DNA of 64,000 nucleotides from Chitinophaga silvisoli (GCF_003412465.1 NZ_QTJV01000004.1:434001-498000); one strand, 5' to 3'. Positions 53,822 to 63,468 are shown, numbered from the stretch's first letter. Translations and numbers: made by a program. Notes: generated by a model not told the origin, from the letters alone.

Positions 53822-55150
53822 ATGGAATTAGATAATACGACCTATTACGACCTATCAATATTCAACAGGGAAGAAGAATTCTCCCTGTTTCATAAACTGG
53901 ATTTCACCACGACAACAGGCGGCAGACATTATCTCAGGCAGATGTATGCAAATCCGCTGAAAGATATAGTTGCCATAGAGCACAGACAAAAATCCTTAAA
54001 CTACCTGATTCAGCAGGAAGACCGCTGGCCTACAGATATTACCAATGGTACCATTGTCGTGATGGAAAACTATCTCGAAGCCCAGATAGAACCCATCGGC
54101 AACCCGGAAGGATTATCTCTGGTAGTAAGTTCAGTCGTAACAAAACTGATGTACAATCCCGATTACGGATTCATCAAATTTTCCTTCACACAGTTGCTCA
54201 ATTTGCTCAAAGGTTTCCGCTCATTAGTAGATACCTATAATGCTGATAATACACCCCGCGATCTGAAAAATTTACTGGACAGAGCGCATCATCTCTTATA
54301 TCAGAAAGAATTCAACGACATCATCACAGCCGATGCAGCAGGACCCGTATCCTTCATGCAGATCCTGCGTCATGATCACTACATCCGTAAGAAGCATCGT
54401 AAAACCATCCAGGAATTATTAGACCTGTATAGCAGACTCGATGCAATGTATGCCATGTCAAAAGCAGTGCGTCATTTCAATTTTAAATTCCCGACATTTG
54501 AAGATACCCCACATCCCTATGTAGAGATCAAAGATCTGTATCATCCCATCTTAGCAAAACCGGTATCTTACAATGTATCCATCACACCTCAGTCACACTT
54601 CATGTTTCTGACAGGTGCAAACATGGCAGGAAAAACTACATTCATCAAAGCAGTAGGTGTAGCAGTATTCCTGGCGCATATAGGCATGGGCGTGCCTGCT
54701 ACCGAAATGAAATGTAGTTTCTTCAATGGGATCTTTAGTAATATCCAGGTACAGGATAATATCTTCAAAGGAGAATCATTCTTCTTCAATGAAGTGCAGC
54801 GTATAAAAAATACAATCATCAAAATTAATGATGGGAGAAAATGGTTAGTACTGATTGATGAAATGTTCAAAGGAACCAATGTGGAAGATGCAAAGAATTG
54901 CTCCTTGGCAGTGATCAATGGGTTGTTGAAAAGTACGAACTGTTTATTCATCTTATCCACACACCTGTATGAAATAGCAGAAGAGCTGAAAGGTGCGTCA
55001 AATATACGGTTCAAGTACTTTGAATCAGAAGTGACAGATGATAACCTACATTTTACTTATCAGTTGAAAGATGGTATTGCGAAAGAGAAAATTGGTTACC
55101 TGATATTGAAACGGGAGAAGGTGTTGGATTTGTTGAACGAGATAAAATAA
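53822..55150 (+). CDS. Short MutS-family ATPase without mismatch-recognition domain
   Basis: 442 residues. The C-terminal ABC-type ATPase has Walker A LTGANMAGKTTFIKAVG, Walker B WLVLIDEMFKGTN and the switch His in FILSTHLYEIAEEL. The N-terminal 240 residues correspond to the helical core (lever) only; the mismatch-recognition domain of MutS (with Phe-x-Glu) is missing. Such short MutS homologues are usual in Bacteroidota; their role (not ordinary mismatch repair) is unsettled. Its own terminator follows. Confidence 0.88.
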   Translation: MELDNTTYYDLSIFNREEEFSLFHKLDFTTTTGGRHYLRQMYANPLKDIVAIEHRQKSLNYLIQQEDRWPTDITNGTIVVMENYLEAQIEPIGNPEGLSLVVSSVVTKLMYNPDYGFIKFSFTQLLNLLKGFRSLVDTYNADNTPRDLKNLLDRAHHLLYQKEFNDIITADAAGPVSFMQILRHDHYIRKKHRKTIQELLDLYSRLDAMYAMSKAVRHFNFKFPTFEDTPHPYVEIKDLYHPILAKPVSYNVSITPQSHFMFLTGANMAGKTTFIKAVGVAVFLAHIGMGVPATEMKCSFFNGIFSNIQVQDNIFKGESFFFNEVQRIKNTIIKINDGRKWLVLIDEMFKGTNVEDAKNCSLAVINGLLKSTNCLFILSTHLYEIAEELKGASNIRFKYFESEVTDDNLHFTYQLKDGIAKEKIGYLILKREKVLDLLNEIK

Positions 55151-55168
55151 GCGGCTAATTCATTTGTA

Positions 55169-55205
55169 AAAAATCTCATCTGCTCATGGTAGATGAGATT
55201 TTTTC
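55169..55205 (+). terminator. Terminator of the MutS-like gene
   Basis: AAAAATCTCATCT (55169-55181) pairs perfectly with AGATGAGATTTTT (55191-55203), a 13-bp stem with U-run. Confidence 0.85.
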
Positions 55206-55234
55206 GTTATATTCAGTAACAAACTTTTTCATCC

Positions 55235-56284
55235 ATGATTGTTAAAACCTATGGCAGTGCGCTGCAAAGCGTCAGTGCCATTTCCATTGTCATAGAAGTG
55301 AATGTGTCGCCAAAAGGCACCCGTTTTTCAATCGTAGGTTTACCTGGCAGCTCAGTCAAAGAAAGTGAAGACCGCATAGAATCCGCCATTCACAACATCG
55401 GCTATTTCTTCCCCCGCTTCAGAACTATCGTAAACATGGCCCCTGCGAATATCCGCAAGGAAGGCGCTGCTTACGATCTACCAATAGCAATTGGCTTATT
55501 AGCTGCCTCCGAACAAATAAGCCCCGATTATTTAAGTCACTATACCCTCATGGGAGAGCTCTCTTTAGACGGTACTTTACTTCCAGTAAAAGGGGCACTC
55601 CCCATGACCGTACAAGCAAAAAAAGACGGCTTCAAAGGAATCATCCTCCCTATACAAAACGCGAAAGAAGCCGCCATGGTAGAAGGAATCAAAGTATACG
55701 GTGCACTCGATTTAAAAGAAGTCATCGATTTCTACGACAACCCCAAAACTTTATCACCCACCAACTCCGATGTCGCCAACATCTTCTCCCAACAGACACA
55801 CAACGACCTTGACTTCAATGAAGTAAAAGGCCAATACATGGTCAAACGCGGCCTTGAAATCGCAGCAGCCGGCGGTCATAATATTATCCTCATCGGCCCT
55901 CCTGGAGCCGGCAAAACAATGCTCGCAAAACGCTTCCCTACCATCCTCCCTCCCATGACCCTTCCTGAAGTTTTAGAAACTACTAAAATTTACTCCGTCG
56001 CCGGTAAACTTGATTGTGATTTAATCACAAAACGCCCCTTCCGATCCCCACATCACACCATCAGTGATACCGCCTTAGTAGGTGGCGGCATCAATCCTCA
56101 ACCCGGCGAAATCTCACTTGCCCACAACGGTGTCTTATTCCTCGATGAATTACCCGAATTTCAACGCGCCGTCTTAGAAGTCATGCGCCAACCCATCGAA
56201 GAAAGAAAAGTCACCATTTCCAGGGCCAATTACACCGCCGACTTCCCCGCTGCCTTCATGCTCATCGCCTCCATGAACCCCTGA
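55235..56284 (+). pseudogene. comM: comM (YifB Mg-chelatase-like AAA ATPase), truncated by insertion
   Basis: 349 residues of a protein that is normally about 510. The N-terminal Lon-like domain (about 1-180) and the AAA core are present: Walker [31 protein letters not shown], Walker [19 protein letters not shown]. The frame ends in FMLIASMNP followed by TGA, exactly where intact proteins continue CPCG. The DNA diverges right after CCCTG, where an integrative element with a serine recombinase begins. ComM is a hexameric helicase promoting branch migration during natural transformation. Loss of the C-terminal third should abolish function unless the element is excised. Confidence 0.93.
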
Positions 56285-57773
56285 CATTGTGTTGCCTTTT
56301 TCCACTATCATCAAAAAAAGTGTGCTTGGGCAAGTAAGCCAATTTCAAATGAATATCATCTTCTCCCACAACAATTTCATCTGTTATCGTTTCAACAATA
56401 CTCCTCTTTTCATGCAATTCAAGATCGGCCCATCTACTGTAAAGGTCTTTGGCATCTGTGAGAATTGTATCCGAAGAAGCTAGGTGAATGGTTAAGACAT
56501 CTATTTCGCCTTGAAGTTCAGCTAATTGATGTTGCAATTCCTCCAAGCGATTTTTCTCAGGCTGATAGTAATACGCAAAATCTTCCTGGCTGATCTCTTT
56601 CTTCATTCTCATCTGTAATAGCTCATGCGTTTTGTTCCTCAATTCACCTATTTCCATTTCGGTCACCTCAACCAAACTCGTCTTTTCTTCTATCAATGCT
56701 TTTGTCTCCTGCCTGTAGGTGTCTATTTCTAAATTTGTAAATAAGAAATTTTTCAGCTGCTCTTCATAAATAAAGTCGATGTCCTTTACGCTTATCTTAT
56801 TTCCGCAATTTTTACAATGGAAAGTATCTACCCCATGATAGACATACATTTTATTATCACACTTACACTTAAGAATCCCAGCTAATAAAAAATTACTTTG
56901 TCTGCCTGACTTATTTCTCTTTTTATATTGTTGGTCAAGAATACTGTTACACTGATTCCATAGATCCTCAGAAATAAGACTTGGACACTCTATCAGCACC
57001 CATTCATCACTGGGCTTCAAGTCCCAATGCTTTTTGTTTCCCCTGCTTTTTGTATAATTGGCACGACGGACACCTTTAGCCATAGGGTCCCTCAATAACC
57101 TATCTATAGTAGTGTCAGAGAACATCTCCCCTTTCCTTGTACGATAGCCTAAATCATTTAACTCTTTAGCTGTAGTTTTTTTTCGTTTAGTTCTTAAAAA
57201 AATCTCATACATTAATTTTCTGACAGGGGCCTCATTTTCATCAATTTCGAGTTGCTTTTTAAGCGGATCATCTCCCCATGTATAACCATATGGAGCGGCC
57301 CCGCCCAATGGTTTACCTAACTTTGCACGTATGGGGACAGATGCAGCAACACGGCTGGCTATTTCTTCCCTCTCCCATTGGGCCATCGCTGCTATAATTG
57401 TATAGAAAAGTCTCCCAGCGGGGGTGCTGGTATCGATGGATTCTTGTAAAGAAACAAGATCTGCCTTATGGTCTTGAAAATAGTCTGCAAATGTCAACAA
57501 CTCTTTGGTATTACGCGCCAAACGTGCCAACTTCGAAAAAACTAACGCTTTTATTCTACCCTCCCTCACATCCTTAAGCATCCGCTGTGCCTCAGGTTGG
57601 TCCATGACAGATTTCCCTGAAATGGCCTCTAAATGATACACCGTAACTACATCCCAACCCTTCAGTTTACAATACATACGGGCGCGTTCCTCGTGATGTT
57701 CAGGAGAGTCGCCTTTTGCTTGGTCCTCTGTGCTCACACGTATCCATATACCTATTGACTTATTTTCCTCCAT
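56262..57773 (-). CDS. Large serine recombinase (integrase of the element)
   Basis: 503 residues. Resolvase-type catalytic domain (about 5-150) with Arg12 and the nucleophile Ser14 in [11 protein letters not shown], plus the arginine pair in [13 protein letters not shown] (84, 87); the usual Asp before Arg84 is Ala. A recombinase domain (about 165-270), a zinc ribbon (about 300-335, CKCDNK...HCKNCGNK) and a coiled coil (about 365-425) follow. It would integrate and excise the element at comM. Its last residues (GSWRR and stop) are encoded by comM sequence, so the C-terminus changes with the target site. Confidence 0.93.
   Translation of the reverse strand: MEENKSIGIWIRVSTEDQAKGDSPEHHEERARMYCKLKGWDVVTVYHLEAISGKSVMDQPEAQRMLKDVREGRIKALVFSKLARLARNTKELLTFADYFQDHKADLVSLQESIDTSTPAGRLFYTIIAAMAQWEREEIASRVAASVPIRAKLGKPLGGAAPYGYTWGDDPLKKQLEIDENEAPVRKLMYEIFLRTKRKKTTAKELNDLGYRTRKGEMFSDTTIDRLLRDPMAKGVRRANYTKSRGNKKHWDLKPSDEWVLIECPSLISEDLWNQCNSILDQQYKKRNKSGRQSNFLLAGILKCKCDNKMYVYHGVDTFHCKNCGNKISVKDIDFIYEEQLKNFLFTNLEIDTYRQETKALIEEKTSLVEVTEMEIGELRNKTHELLQMRMKKEISQEDFAYYYQPEKNRLEELQHQLAELQGEIDVLTIHLASSDTILTDAKDLYSRWADLELHEKRSIVETITDEIVVGEDDIHLKLAYLPKHTFFDDSGKRQHNVRGSWRR
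56265..56290. other. Left attachment junction (attL/attR candidate)
   Basis: CTCCATGAACCCCTG belongs to comM; ACATTGTGTTGCC belongs to the element. A serine recombinase crosses over at a central dinucleotide, so the core should lie within or just before CCCCTG. The other junction lies outside the window, and the core cannot be fixed without it. Confidence 0.6.
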
Positions 57774-57847
57774 TTGGCAAAGACTTTAAATCAAATAATG
57801 TCTGTTATTAAATTTTTCATAAAGTATCTATCTACAACGCCGTTAAG

Positions 57848-58271
57848 CTAATTTTTTAAAGCTATGTTGGTTAAACCTTTCTCATTTAAACTAAAAACTG
57901 ATAACATTTCACCATACCATTGCTTAGACGATCCCCTTTTGCTCACCAATATCAATCTGGTTTTATGAGTTTGAAACGTTTGAACGATTGCTTTAATCTC
58001 TTCTGGATTACGTGAAAGCCTTGAAAAACTTAAGACAACAAGGCCGATGATAACCGCCTCTCTAATGTCATTAAGCATTCTTAGCATTTCTTCATGTTCC
58101 CCAACTGGCATACCTTGTTGTATCCATTAATCTATATACTCTTGTTAGCTCCCATCCCTTTTTCTTACACCATTCCTGCGCTTGATTTTCATACGACAAA
58201 ATACAATCCCCAGTTGATAGAGATTCATTTGCAAACCTGATCCAGGCACCTACCGCCTTTTTGTTTTCCAT
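57848..58271 (-). pseudogene. Resolvase-domain paralogue without catalytic Ser, frame broken
   Basis: Two overlapping frames make one protein of about 140 residues. Frame 1 (58271-58092) starts MENKKAVGAWIRFANES, parallel to the recombinase's [10 protein letters not shown] but with Ala at the nucleophile position, and continues NQAQEWCKKKGWELTRVYRL. Frame 2 (58111-57848) continues MPVGEHEEMLRMLNDIREA and SFSRLSRNPEEI, keeping both arginines. The shift of one base lies near 58110. There is no recombinase or zinc domain. The break may be a real mutation, a sequencing error or programmed frameshifting; it has the same length as the neighbour at 58308. Confidence 0.7.
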
Positions 58272-58307
58272 TTGGCCATATTCAATTTCTATGATCAATA
58301 TTTTAGA

Positions 58308-58742
58308 CTAATTTTCATTATTCTGCATATAAATAGAGGATAAGTTGGTTTTACCAAAAAACTCTTTCCAAGCTGGGTTCACAGTTATTTTAATAGGGGC
58401 AACTTTCATAGTGGCCTCATTTAGGCTCATTACCTGCATTCCAAAATTTTTCAAGATAATTCCGATAGAATAAACAATATCTGGATATGGCTTAGTATCA
58501 TTTTCCAGTATAATAAGCCTGCTTATTTTCCCTTCCATTACATCATTTAGTATTCTTCTATATTCCGGATAATTCATATCATCTGTCACAGGTACATCGC
58601 CTAAACGATAAATGTCTGCAACATCCCAGCCATTTTGCATACAGAACCTTCTTGCATTCTCTTCAAAATGAATCTCTATATTTGCATTTGCGGGATCAGT
58701 ATCACAAAGTTTCCATATACCAACGTTGTTAATCTCCTGCAT
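58308..58742 (-). CDS. Catalytically dead resolvase-domain protein
   Basis: 144 residues aligning with the N-terminal domain of the adjacent recombinase: GIWKLCDTDPA for [31 protein letters not shown] for [20 protein letters not shown], and YRRILNDVMEGKISRLIILE for [18 protein letters not shown]. The nucleophile Ser is Asp, and the arginine pair is lost (ENDTKPYPD), so it cannot cut DNA. The fold should be kept, allowing dimer or tetramer contact with the full-length enzyme. It could be an inhibitor, directionality factor or structural subunit. It lies 9 bp ahead of the second paralogue, indicating one operon. Confidence 0.75.
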   Translation of the reverse strand: MQEINNVGIWKLCDTDPANANIEIHFEENARRFCMQNGWDVADIYRLGDVPVTDDMNYPEYRRILNDVMEGKISRLIILENDTKPYPDIVYSIGIILKNFGMQVMSLNEATMKVAPIKITVNPAWKEFFGKTNLSSIYMQNNEN

Positions 58743-58799
58743 AAAGAATTAGGTTTAAATTGTTAGTGTTAGTCATTAGATCGGTTAGCCTATTTTATA

Positions 58800-59543
58800 T
58801 TACTTTAATTGAGCCTTTGATAAGATGCGAATAATAGCATTACTTTTCACCTGCGCGTCCTCGTTCGATATTCTTGTATATTCAACAATTACTTTTCTTC
58901 CCTTAAAAACATTCTCTGTTCGCAAATTTTCGAATCCAATATTGTTTAAATAATCAGGTAAACCGTCAAGTGATACAATAGAAATATTTATAGTATTTAC
59001 TGGTAAGTAACTATAAATTTCATCAGTTGAAACTTTACCAGGTGTACAGATCAGCATCCGATTAAAACCAGAATGCACACATAAATTGATAGTAGAAGGT
59101 TCACATGACAATCTGCCACAATTGAACATAAAGCACGCGACAGTTGCATTTTCTCTTTTTAGAGCAATGTCAACTATTGCCTTCCCAGCTAATGAGACAG
59201 CAAACTCAACGGTAAATTCTAATCTTTGGGCTATTCTTACAATCTGTCGTTTTAATCGCTCCCGCTCTCGAAATTCAGCACTTTTGATAATAAGTGCGGC
59301 TTCTTTGGAATCAGATAATATTGGGGAATTCTTCTTTGTATAATCTTTTGACTTGCGTTCTTCATAATCAGGCTGGCTATTCTCACTCGATTGTGATAGT
59401 TTTTGAGCGACTAGTGCCGCTATCCTGTCAACCATTCCTCTTTCATCCTCACCAGGAATTAAATCCTTTTCCAACATAACACGACCTTTGCCGTGTTGCT
59501 CCCCTATATCATCAAATATACAAAATTTGAAAGCCGATTCCAA
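58800..59543 (-). CDS. Protein with probable decayed PD-(D/E)XK domain
   Basis: 247 residues; no family recognised with certainty. The central part (about 95-200) follows the layout of restriction-endonuclease-like domains attached to HerA- and plasmid-type ATPases: IAQRLEFTVEFAVSLAGKAI with Glu113, VDIALKRENATVACFMF with Asp125, then an Asn-rich loop and FNRMLICTPGKVSTDEIYSY. Where those domains have an ExK/CEI strand, this protein has ACF, so the catalytic Glu/Lys pair is missing. An N-terminal 90-residue low-complexity region (SQSSENSQPDYEERKSKD) precedes it. A nucleic-acid-binding or regulatory role is possible. Confidence 0.6.
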   Translation of the reverse strand: MESAFKFCIFDDIGEQHGKGRVMLEKDLIPGEDERGMVDRIAALVAQKLSQSSENSQPDYEERKSKDYTKKNSPILSDSKEAALIIKSAEFRERERLKRQIVRIAQRLEFTVEFAVSLAGKAIVDIALKRENATVACFMFNCGRLSCEPSTINLCVHSGFNRMLICTPGKVSTDEIYSYLPVNTINISIVSLDGLPDYLNNIGFENLRTENVFKGRKVIVEYTRISNEDAQVKSNAIIRILSKAQLK

Positions 59544-59625
59544 GTTTTACCTTATACAATATGTTACACATATAGGCCATAAATAACATTCTAATTAGAT
59601 CTATATTTTATAACATCAACTAAAT

Positions 59626-61311
59626 CTATTCTAAAATTTTTCGCCGCCATTCCGAAGGAACAAAATCATTTTTAAAGAAATGATGAGCCAAAAGCCGTAC
59701 ATATGGAAATCCAGCTTTTTCAATCTTCCACTCGTGTGATTCGATCGGTATTGCCTTTAACTTTTCTAAAGCCTCGGTCATGCTATCAGGATATGTCAGG
59801 CTGGCTTCTGTAAAATATTCGTCAGGTGCATTATCAGAAAACAATATCGTTTCAATATCGCTGCCAGGTACAAATTGGGGTAGCTGAAAGTTTACAACAC
59901 CTGCAAACTCCCCCTTCATGTTCTCGTAAATATCTTGAAAGCCCAGGATCACCGATATTTCCAACAAAAAGGGAATTAGCATCGAAGAACTGTCAGTGTA
60001 AGCAGTGGGGCGCATTTTAGTACTCACAAATTCTATTAATGCTTCAACATTGCTATGCAATTCAGGTAGTCGTTGATGGTAAATATAATTAAGGCCGATA
60101 TTATCAAATGTATTTTTGATGAAGGCGTGCAAGAAATTGCGATCTCGTGTTGAAAAATCCGTTCTTTTCATGAAATAGAGGATAACCATGCAAATAACAA
60201 TTGAATGATTATCCAATAAAGGCCGTACACAAGTAGAGTTATTATTTATGACTTCTCTTATAATACGTTTATGTTCTTCTCGGAGAGTTTTGTTATAAGG
60301 GTCCTTTTCATTTTCCTTAAATTCCAGCTCTGTAAAATGATAAATCATATAACCAAGAACATCGTATGTCCTAAGCGGCCCACCAACGTATTCAAAAAAT
60401 CCCCCTTTTTCAGAATAGAAACCATCTCGCTTAGAAATGATAGGTAAGAGTTTATTGAAATACTTCTGAAGAACAACCGAATGAACGGATACTATTTTTC
60501 CAAAATGTTTTAAAATTGGGCGCTTCCGTTCCCACTTATTTTCAATTATAAATCGCCACACCCGTAAAACAACGTATGTTATCGCTTCCTTTGCCGGATT
60601 TAAATTGTTGTTATTCTCGCTATAATTTAAGATAATCGCGCTTAACAGGTTCATAGTCGCAAAAAACATCGTGAGGGACCGACCATTTACGGTGGTTATC
60701 TTTCGTAACTGAATTTCTATCAATTGATAAAAATCAGACAGGTCATAATCAGGCGCATCAAGTAAAACCAAAGTTCTCTTAAATAACCTAGTACTTTCCG
60801 GATCAGTAAGAAGATATTCACTGAAAAGATGGGTGCTGAACAAATCTGTTAAGTGGTTAATATCCCAATGATCGAAATTACCATCCGGAAATTCCCTTTT
60901 CACAAAGCCGTCCAATGTCCTTTGGGCATTGACATTTACTGTACCGGTATGAACCAAAACAAATTGACGGGGAAGTTCATTTAATCCTGGTATTGAATGG
61001 TCCTCATACTCTACATACTTGGCCGTCCGAAAAGAATCAATTATTCCGTCTTGCTTGGTCATGGTCGTATCATCGATATTCTTATCAGAACCAGCCTTTA
61101 ATTCAAAATAAAAGAGTGCTCTTGTACCATCTGAAGTTTTACCAATTGCAATAACGTCCTTGCCAAATTGGGGGTTCCCCTTCGCCTGTTTGGGTGTTAC
61201 AATAACCCTGTAACCTAACACAGTTAAAAGCAAAGGGAAAATAAAATCTAACTCAGTATCTTCCTTTAAAGAATCGAGATAATCTCGAACCATTAATTTG
61301 TTACTATCCAT
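59626..61311 (-). CDS. PD-(D/E)XK nuclease-domain protein of candidate two-gene system
   Basis: 561 residues. The first 80 show a complete nuclease core: Glu20 in the first helix, LLLTVLGYRVIVTP, GKDVIAIG with Asp52 and ALFYFELKAG with Glu70 and Lys72. That is the arrangement of Mrr/restriction-type endonucleases. A second part (about 90-180) reads FVLVHTGTVNVNAQRTLDGF; the remaining 380 residues are helical, without recognised motifs. The start overlaps the end of the 672-residue gene by 19 bp, so translation is coupled. In a mobile island such a pair suggests anti-phage defence, with this protein as DNA-cutting effector; that is inference. Confidence 0.75.
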   Translation of the reverse strand: MDSNKLMVRDYLDSLKEDTELDFIFPLLLTVLGYRVIVTPKQAKGNPQFGKDVIAIGKTSDGTRALFYFELKAGSDKNIDDTTMTKQDGIIDSFRTAKYVEYEDHSIPGLNELPRQFVLVHTGTVNVNAQRTLDGFVKREFPDGNFDHWDINHLTDLFSTHLFSEYLLTDPESTRLFKRTLVLLDAPDYDLSDFYQLIEIQLRKITTVNGRSLTMFFATMNLLSAIILNYSENNNNLNPAKEAITYVVLRVWRFIIENKWERKRPILKHFGKIVSVHSVVLQKYFNKLLPIISKRDGFYSEKGGFFEYVGGPLRTYDVLGYMIYHFTELEFKENEKDPYNKTLREEHKRIIREVINNNSTCVRPLLDNHSIVICMVILYFMKRTDFSTRDRNFLHAFIKNTFDNIGLNYIYHQRLPELHSNVEALIEFVSTKMRPTAYTDSSSMLIPFLLEISVILGFQDIYENMKGEFAGVVNFQLPQFVPGSDIETILFSDNAPDEYFTEASLTYPDSMTEALEKLKAIPIESHEWKIEKAGFPYVRLLAHHFFKNDFVPSEWRRKILE

Positions 61312-63311
61312 TGTGGTAAAAAGTTACTCCAATCCTCATTTATACTTGCAAGTCGCAGATATTCAAACAAGTCTTGATTAATAAATAATGTTCTTGGGAA
61401 AACCATTGAGGCGCTAAAAGTGGTAAACTTACTTATCTCGTTGCTAGATTCCATTTTCCAACCACCGCCTTTCGCCACTTCAACTTTGGTAAATAACTTA
61501 TGAAAAACACTTTTTTGCTCAACGGTCTTGGTTAAACCCTGATTAAAAGATTTTCCATATTTACTCATGAAAGCCTTATAATATTTCATTTGAGTGTAAA
61601 AGGGGTCTAATTCCCGGATAAGATTCTTTTCATGTAATTCATTATAGAACTCCTTTGAGTAGTTTTCGACCCGGTTATATAATTTTTGCTGTTCGTTACT
61701 CATCACAGGCCAATAATTCTTAATGGCTTCCTTCACAAGGTTTGAATAATCCTCAGTCAGTAATTCCAGCCTGCATATTAGAGCCTCCCTTACCACTTCG
61801 TTTCCAGAGTTAACTAAATCAAGTATTAGGGGCAGTGAGTATTTGGGTTCCAAATATTCTGAGAGTACAGAGGTAAAAAACTTGAATTGTGATTTAGCGT
61901 CCAAGGTTAATACATCAAAATGTAATTTAGTAACACTATCGAAGGCTCTTCTTAATTGGCCTAAGATACGATTCGCCATAAGCCTTACACGTCCACTATT
62001 ATCAATAAGTAACGTAACAAGCTGCTTGTCAAATTCACCAGGGTTCGAATGTCTCAAATTCCTAGCTGTATGTATAAAAGGGGCATCGCTACTTAGCACC
62101 TTCGAAAACCTTTTTCTTACACAAGAAAAGTATAATAAGACATCATTAATATGGCCCAAAATTCCTTCCGCTAAGGAAAGTAAACGCTGATCTAATGCTT
62201 CGTTACCTACAACCTCCAACAACAAATTATTTTTTTCAGCAATAGGAAATCTCAATAAACGGCTTAATAAAGCGTGAATGATGCTTGGCTTACTATCATT
62301 AGCATATCTATATAGCACATTCAGATAATCCTCTCTTCGGCTCCATTCACTGGTTGCCTTACAATGAAGTAACGACAATATAAAGGCGGGTGCTTTTTCC
62401 TTTGCTTCTCCTTTTAACTCACCTAATCCCTGAAACCACGAATCAACCGGCTCAATTTTATCTTGGGGAAAATCAATGCCTGTCAGGGCCTCCAAAATAA
62501 AAGGAAGTTTATCTGCATCATCAGATTTTGTCAAGAATAACGGTAAGTCTTCCAAAGAATTCATTAATAGTACATTCCAAATCCCGCCCCAACATTGAAC
62601 GCTCTTTTTACTAAGATTTGCTTCCAAGGTATTTGCAATCTCCCTACCAAGTAAGGGATTGCTATATGTAAGCTGGCGAATAGATTGCTGAAACGTCATC
62701 AATTGTAGATCCAAAACGTTATCCTCATATTTTAAAAAAAGAAGGAGGTTGTTTATCAGTGCTGCAAATTCCTGGCTGGTTAGCTCAAATAAGGAAAATG
62801 CCTCAAATATTGAATTCAGATAAAAAGAGAATATAAAATCAGTGTTTTCCCTATAAATGGCTAAAGTACTATAATCAGGTTTATATGTCCGTTGATGAAA
62901 CAAAGTAGTTACCTGGTATAGATGGTGCAAAAAATCACTAGCATCATGGTCTCCACTCGAAAAGAATTGATCACACTTCTCAAATAAGGTAACAATGCTA
63001 TTTACCGTAGCATCAAGATGCAGATTCATATTATTACGGAAAACCGTAAAAAAATAATAGCATAAGCCATTTTCAGAACCTACAAGGTAGTTTCCGCTCT
63101 GTTCAACAATGATCTTATTTTCTGTAAGAATATCTAAATGCTCTTCAATTTCAGCAGCATCAAATTTCACCTTCTTATAAGCAAAAATCTTCTCTGCTAA
63201 CTGGTACTTAGCTACAGCAAGTAAATCTAAACGATTTAAGCTATCATCAAGTTGTCGGAAATCAATCATCCAATTGGGTATTAAAAGCAATATAATTTTT
63301 TTAGCAGTCAT
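61293..63311 (-). CDS. 672-residue helical protein, partner of the nuclease
   Basis: No family recognised. The sequence is almost wholly helical. Around residues 290-540 are repeated leucine-rich helix pairs (for example VGNEALDQRLLSLAEGILGH, LLIDNSGRVRLMANRILGQL, LVNSGNEVVREALICRLELL) that resemble HEAT/ARM-type solenoids, a common sensor or scaffold element in defence systems. A winged-helix-like beginning is possible (AEIEEHLDILTENKIIVEQS). No Walker motif, nuclease or membrane segment is seen. ATG 63311 or Met15 (MIDFRQLDD) may start translation. It is first in the operon with the nuclease. Confidence 0.7.
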   Translation of the reverse strand: MTAKKIILLLIPNWMIDFRQLDDSLNRLDLLAVAKYQLAEKIFAYKKVKFDAAEIEEHLDILTENKIIVEQSGNYLVGSENGLCYYFFTVFRNNMNLHLDATVNSIVTLFEKCDQFFSSGDHDASDFLHHLYQVTTLFHQRTYKPDYSTLAIYRENTDFIFSFYLNSIFEAFSLFELTSQEFAALINNLLLFLKYEDNVLDLQLMTFQQSIRQLTYSNPLLGREIANTLEANLSKKSVQCWGGIWNVLLMNSLEDLPLFLTKSDDADKLPFILEALTGIDFPQDKIEPVDSWFQGLGELKGEAKEKAPAFILSLLHCKATSEWSRREDYLNVLYRYANDSKPSIIHALLSRLLRFPIAEKNNLLLEVVGNEALDQRLLSLAEGILGHINDVLLYFSCVRKRFSKVLSSDAPFIHTARNLRHSNPGEFDKQLVTLLIDNSGRVRLMANRILGQLRRAFDSVTKLHFDVLTLDAKSQFKFFTSVLSEYLEPKYSLPLILDLVNSGNEVVREALICRLELLTEDYSNLVKEAIKNYWPVMSNEQQKLYNRVENYSKEFYNELHEKNLIRELDPFYTQMKYYKAFMSKYGKSFNQGLTKTVEQKSVFHKLFTKVEVAKGGGWKMESSNEISKFTTFSASMVFPRTLFINQDLFEYLRLASINEDWSNFLPQWIVTN

Positions 63312-63468
63312 AAAAAAGTAAAAGCACCGTTTTATGACAAATCATGCTCAGACATAAGACAGAGCAAGCAACACAGCCAAATAAATAACGGGTACGCTTG
63401 CTCATGAAAAATGAAATACTTAAGATTCAATTACAACGAAGAATAGAACAGGATAAGCCGTTTCTTTG

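Noticed and set aside
56250..56300. tRNA gene as insertion target
   Set aside because: The junction lies in the comM coding sequence; no tRNA-like cloverleaf was seen here or elsewhere in the window.
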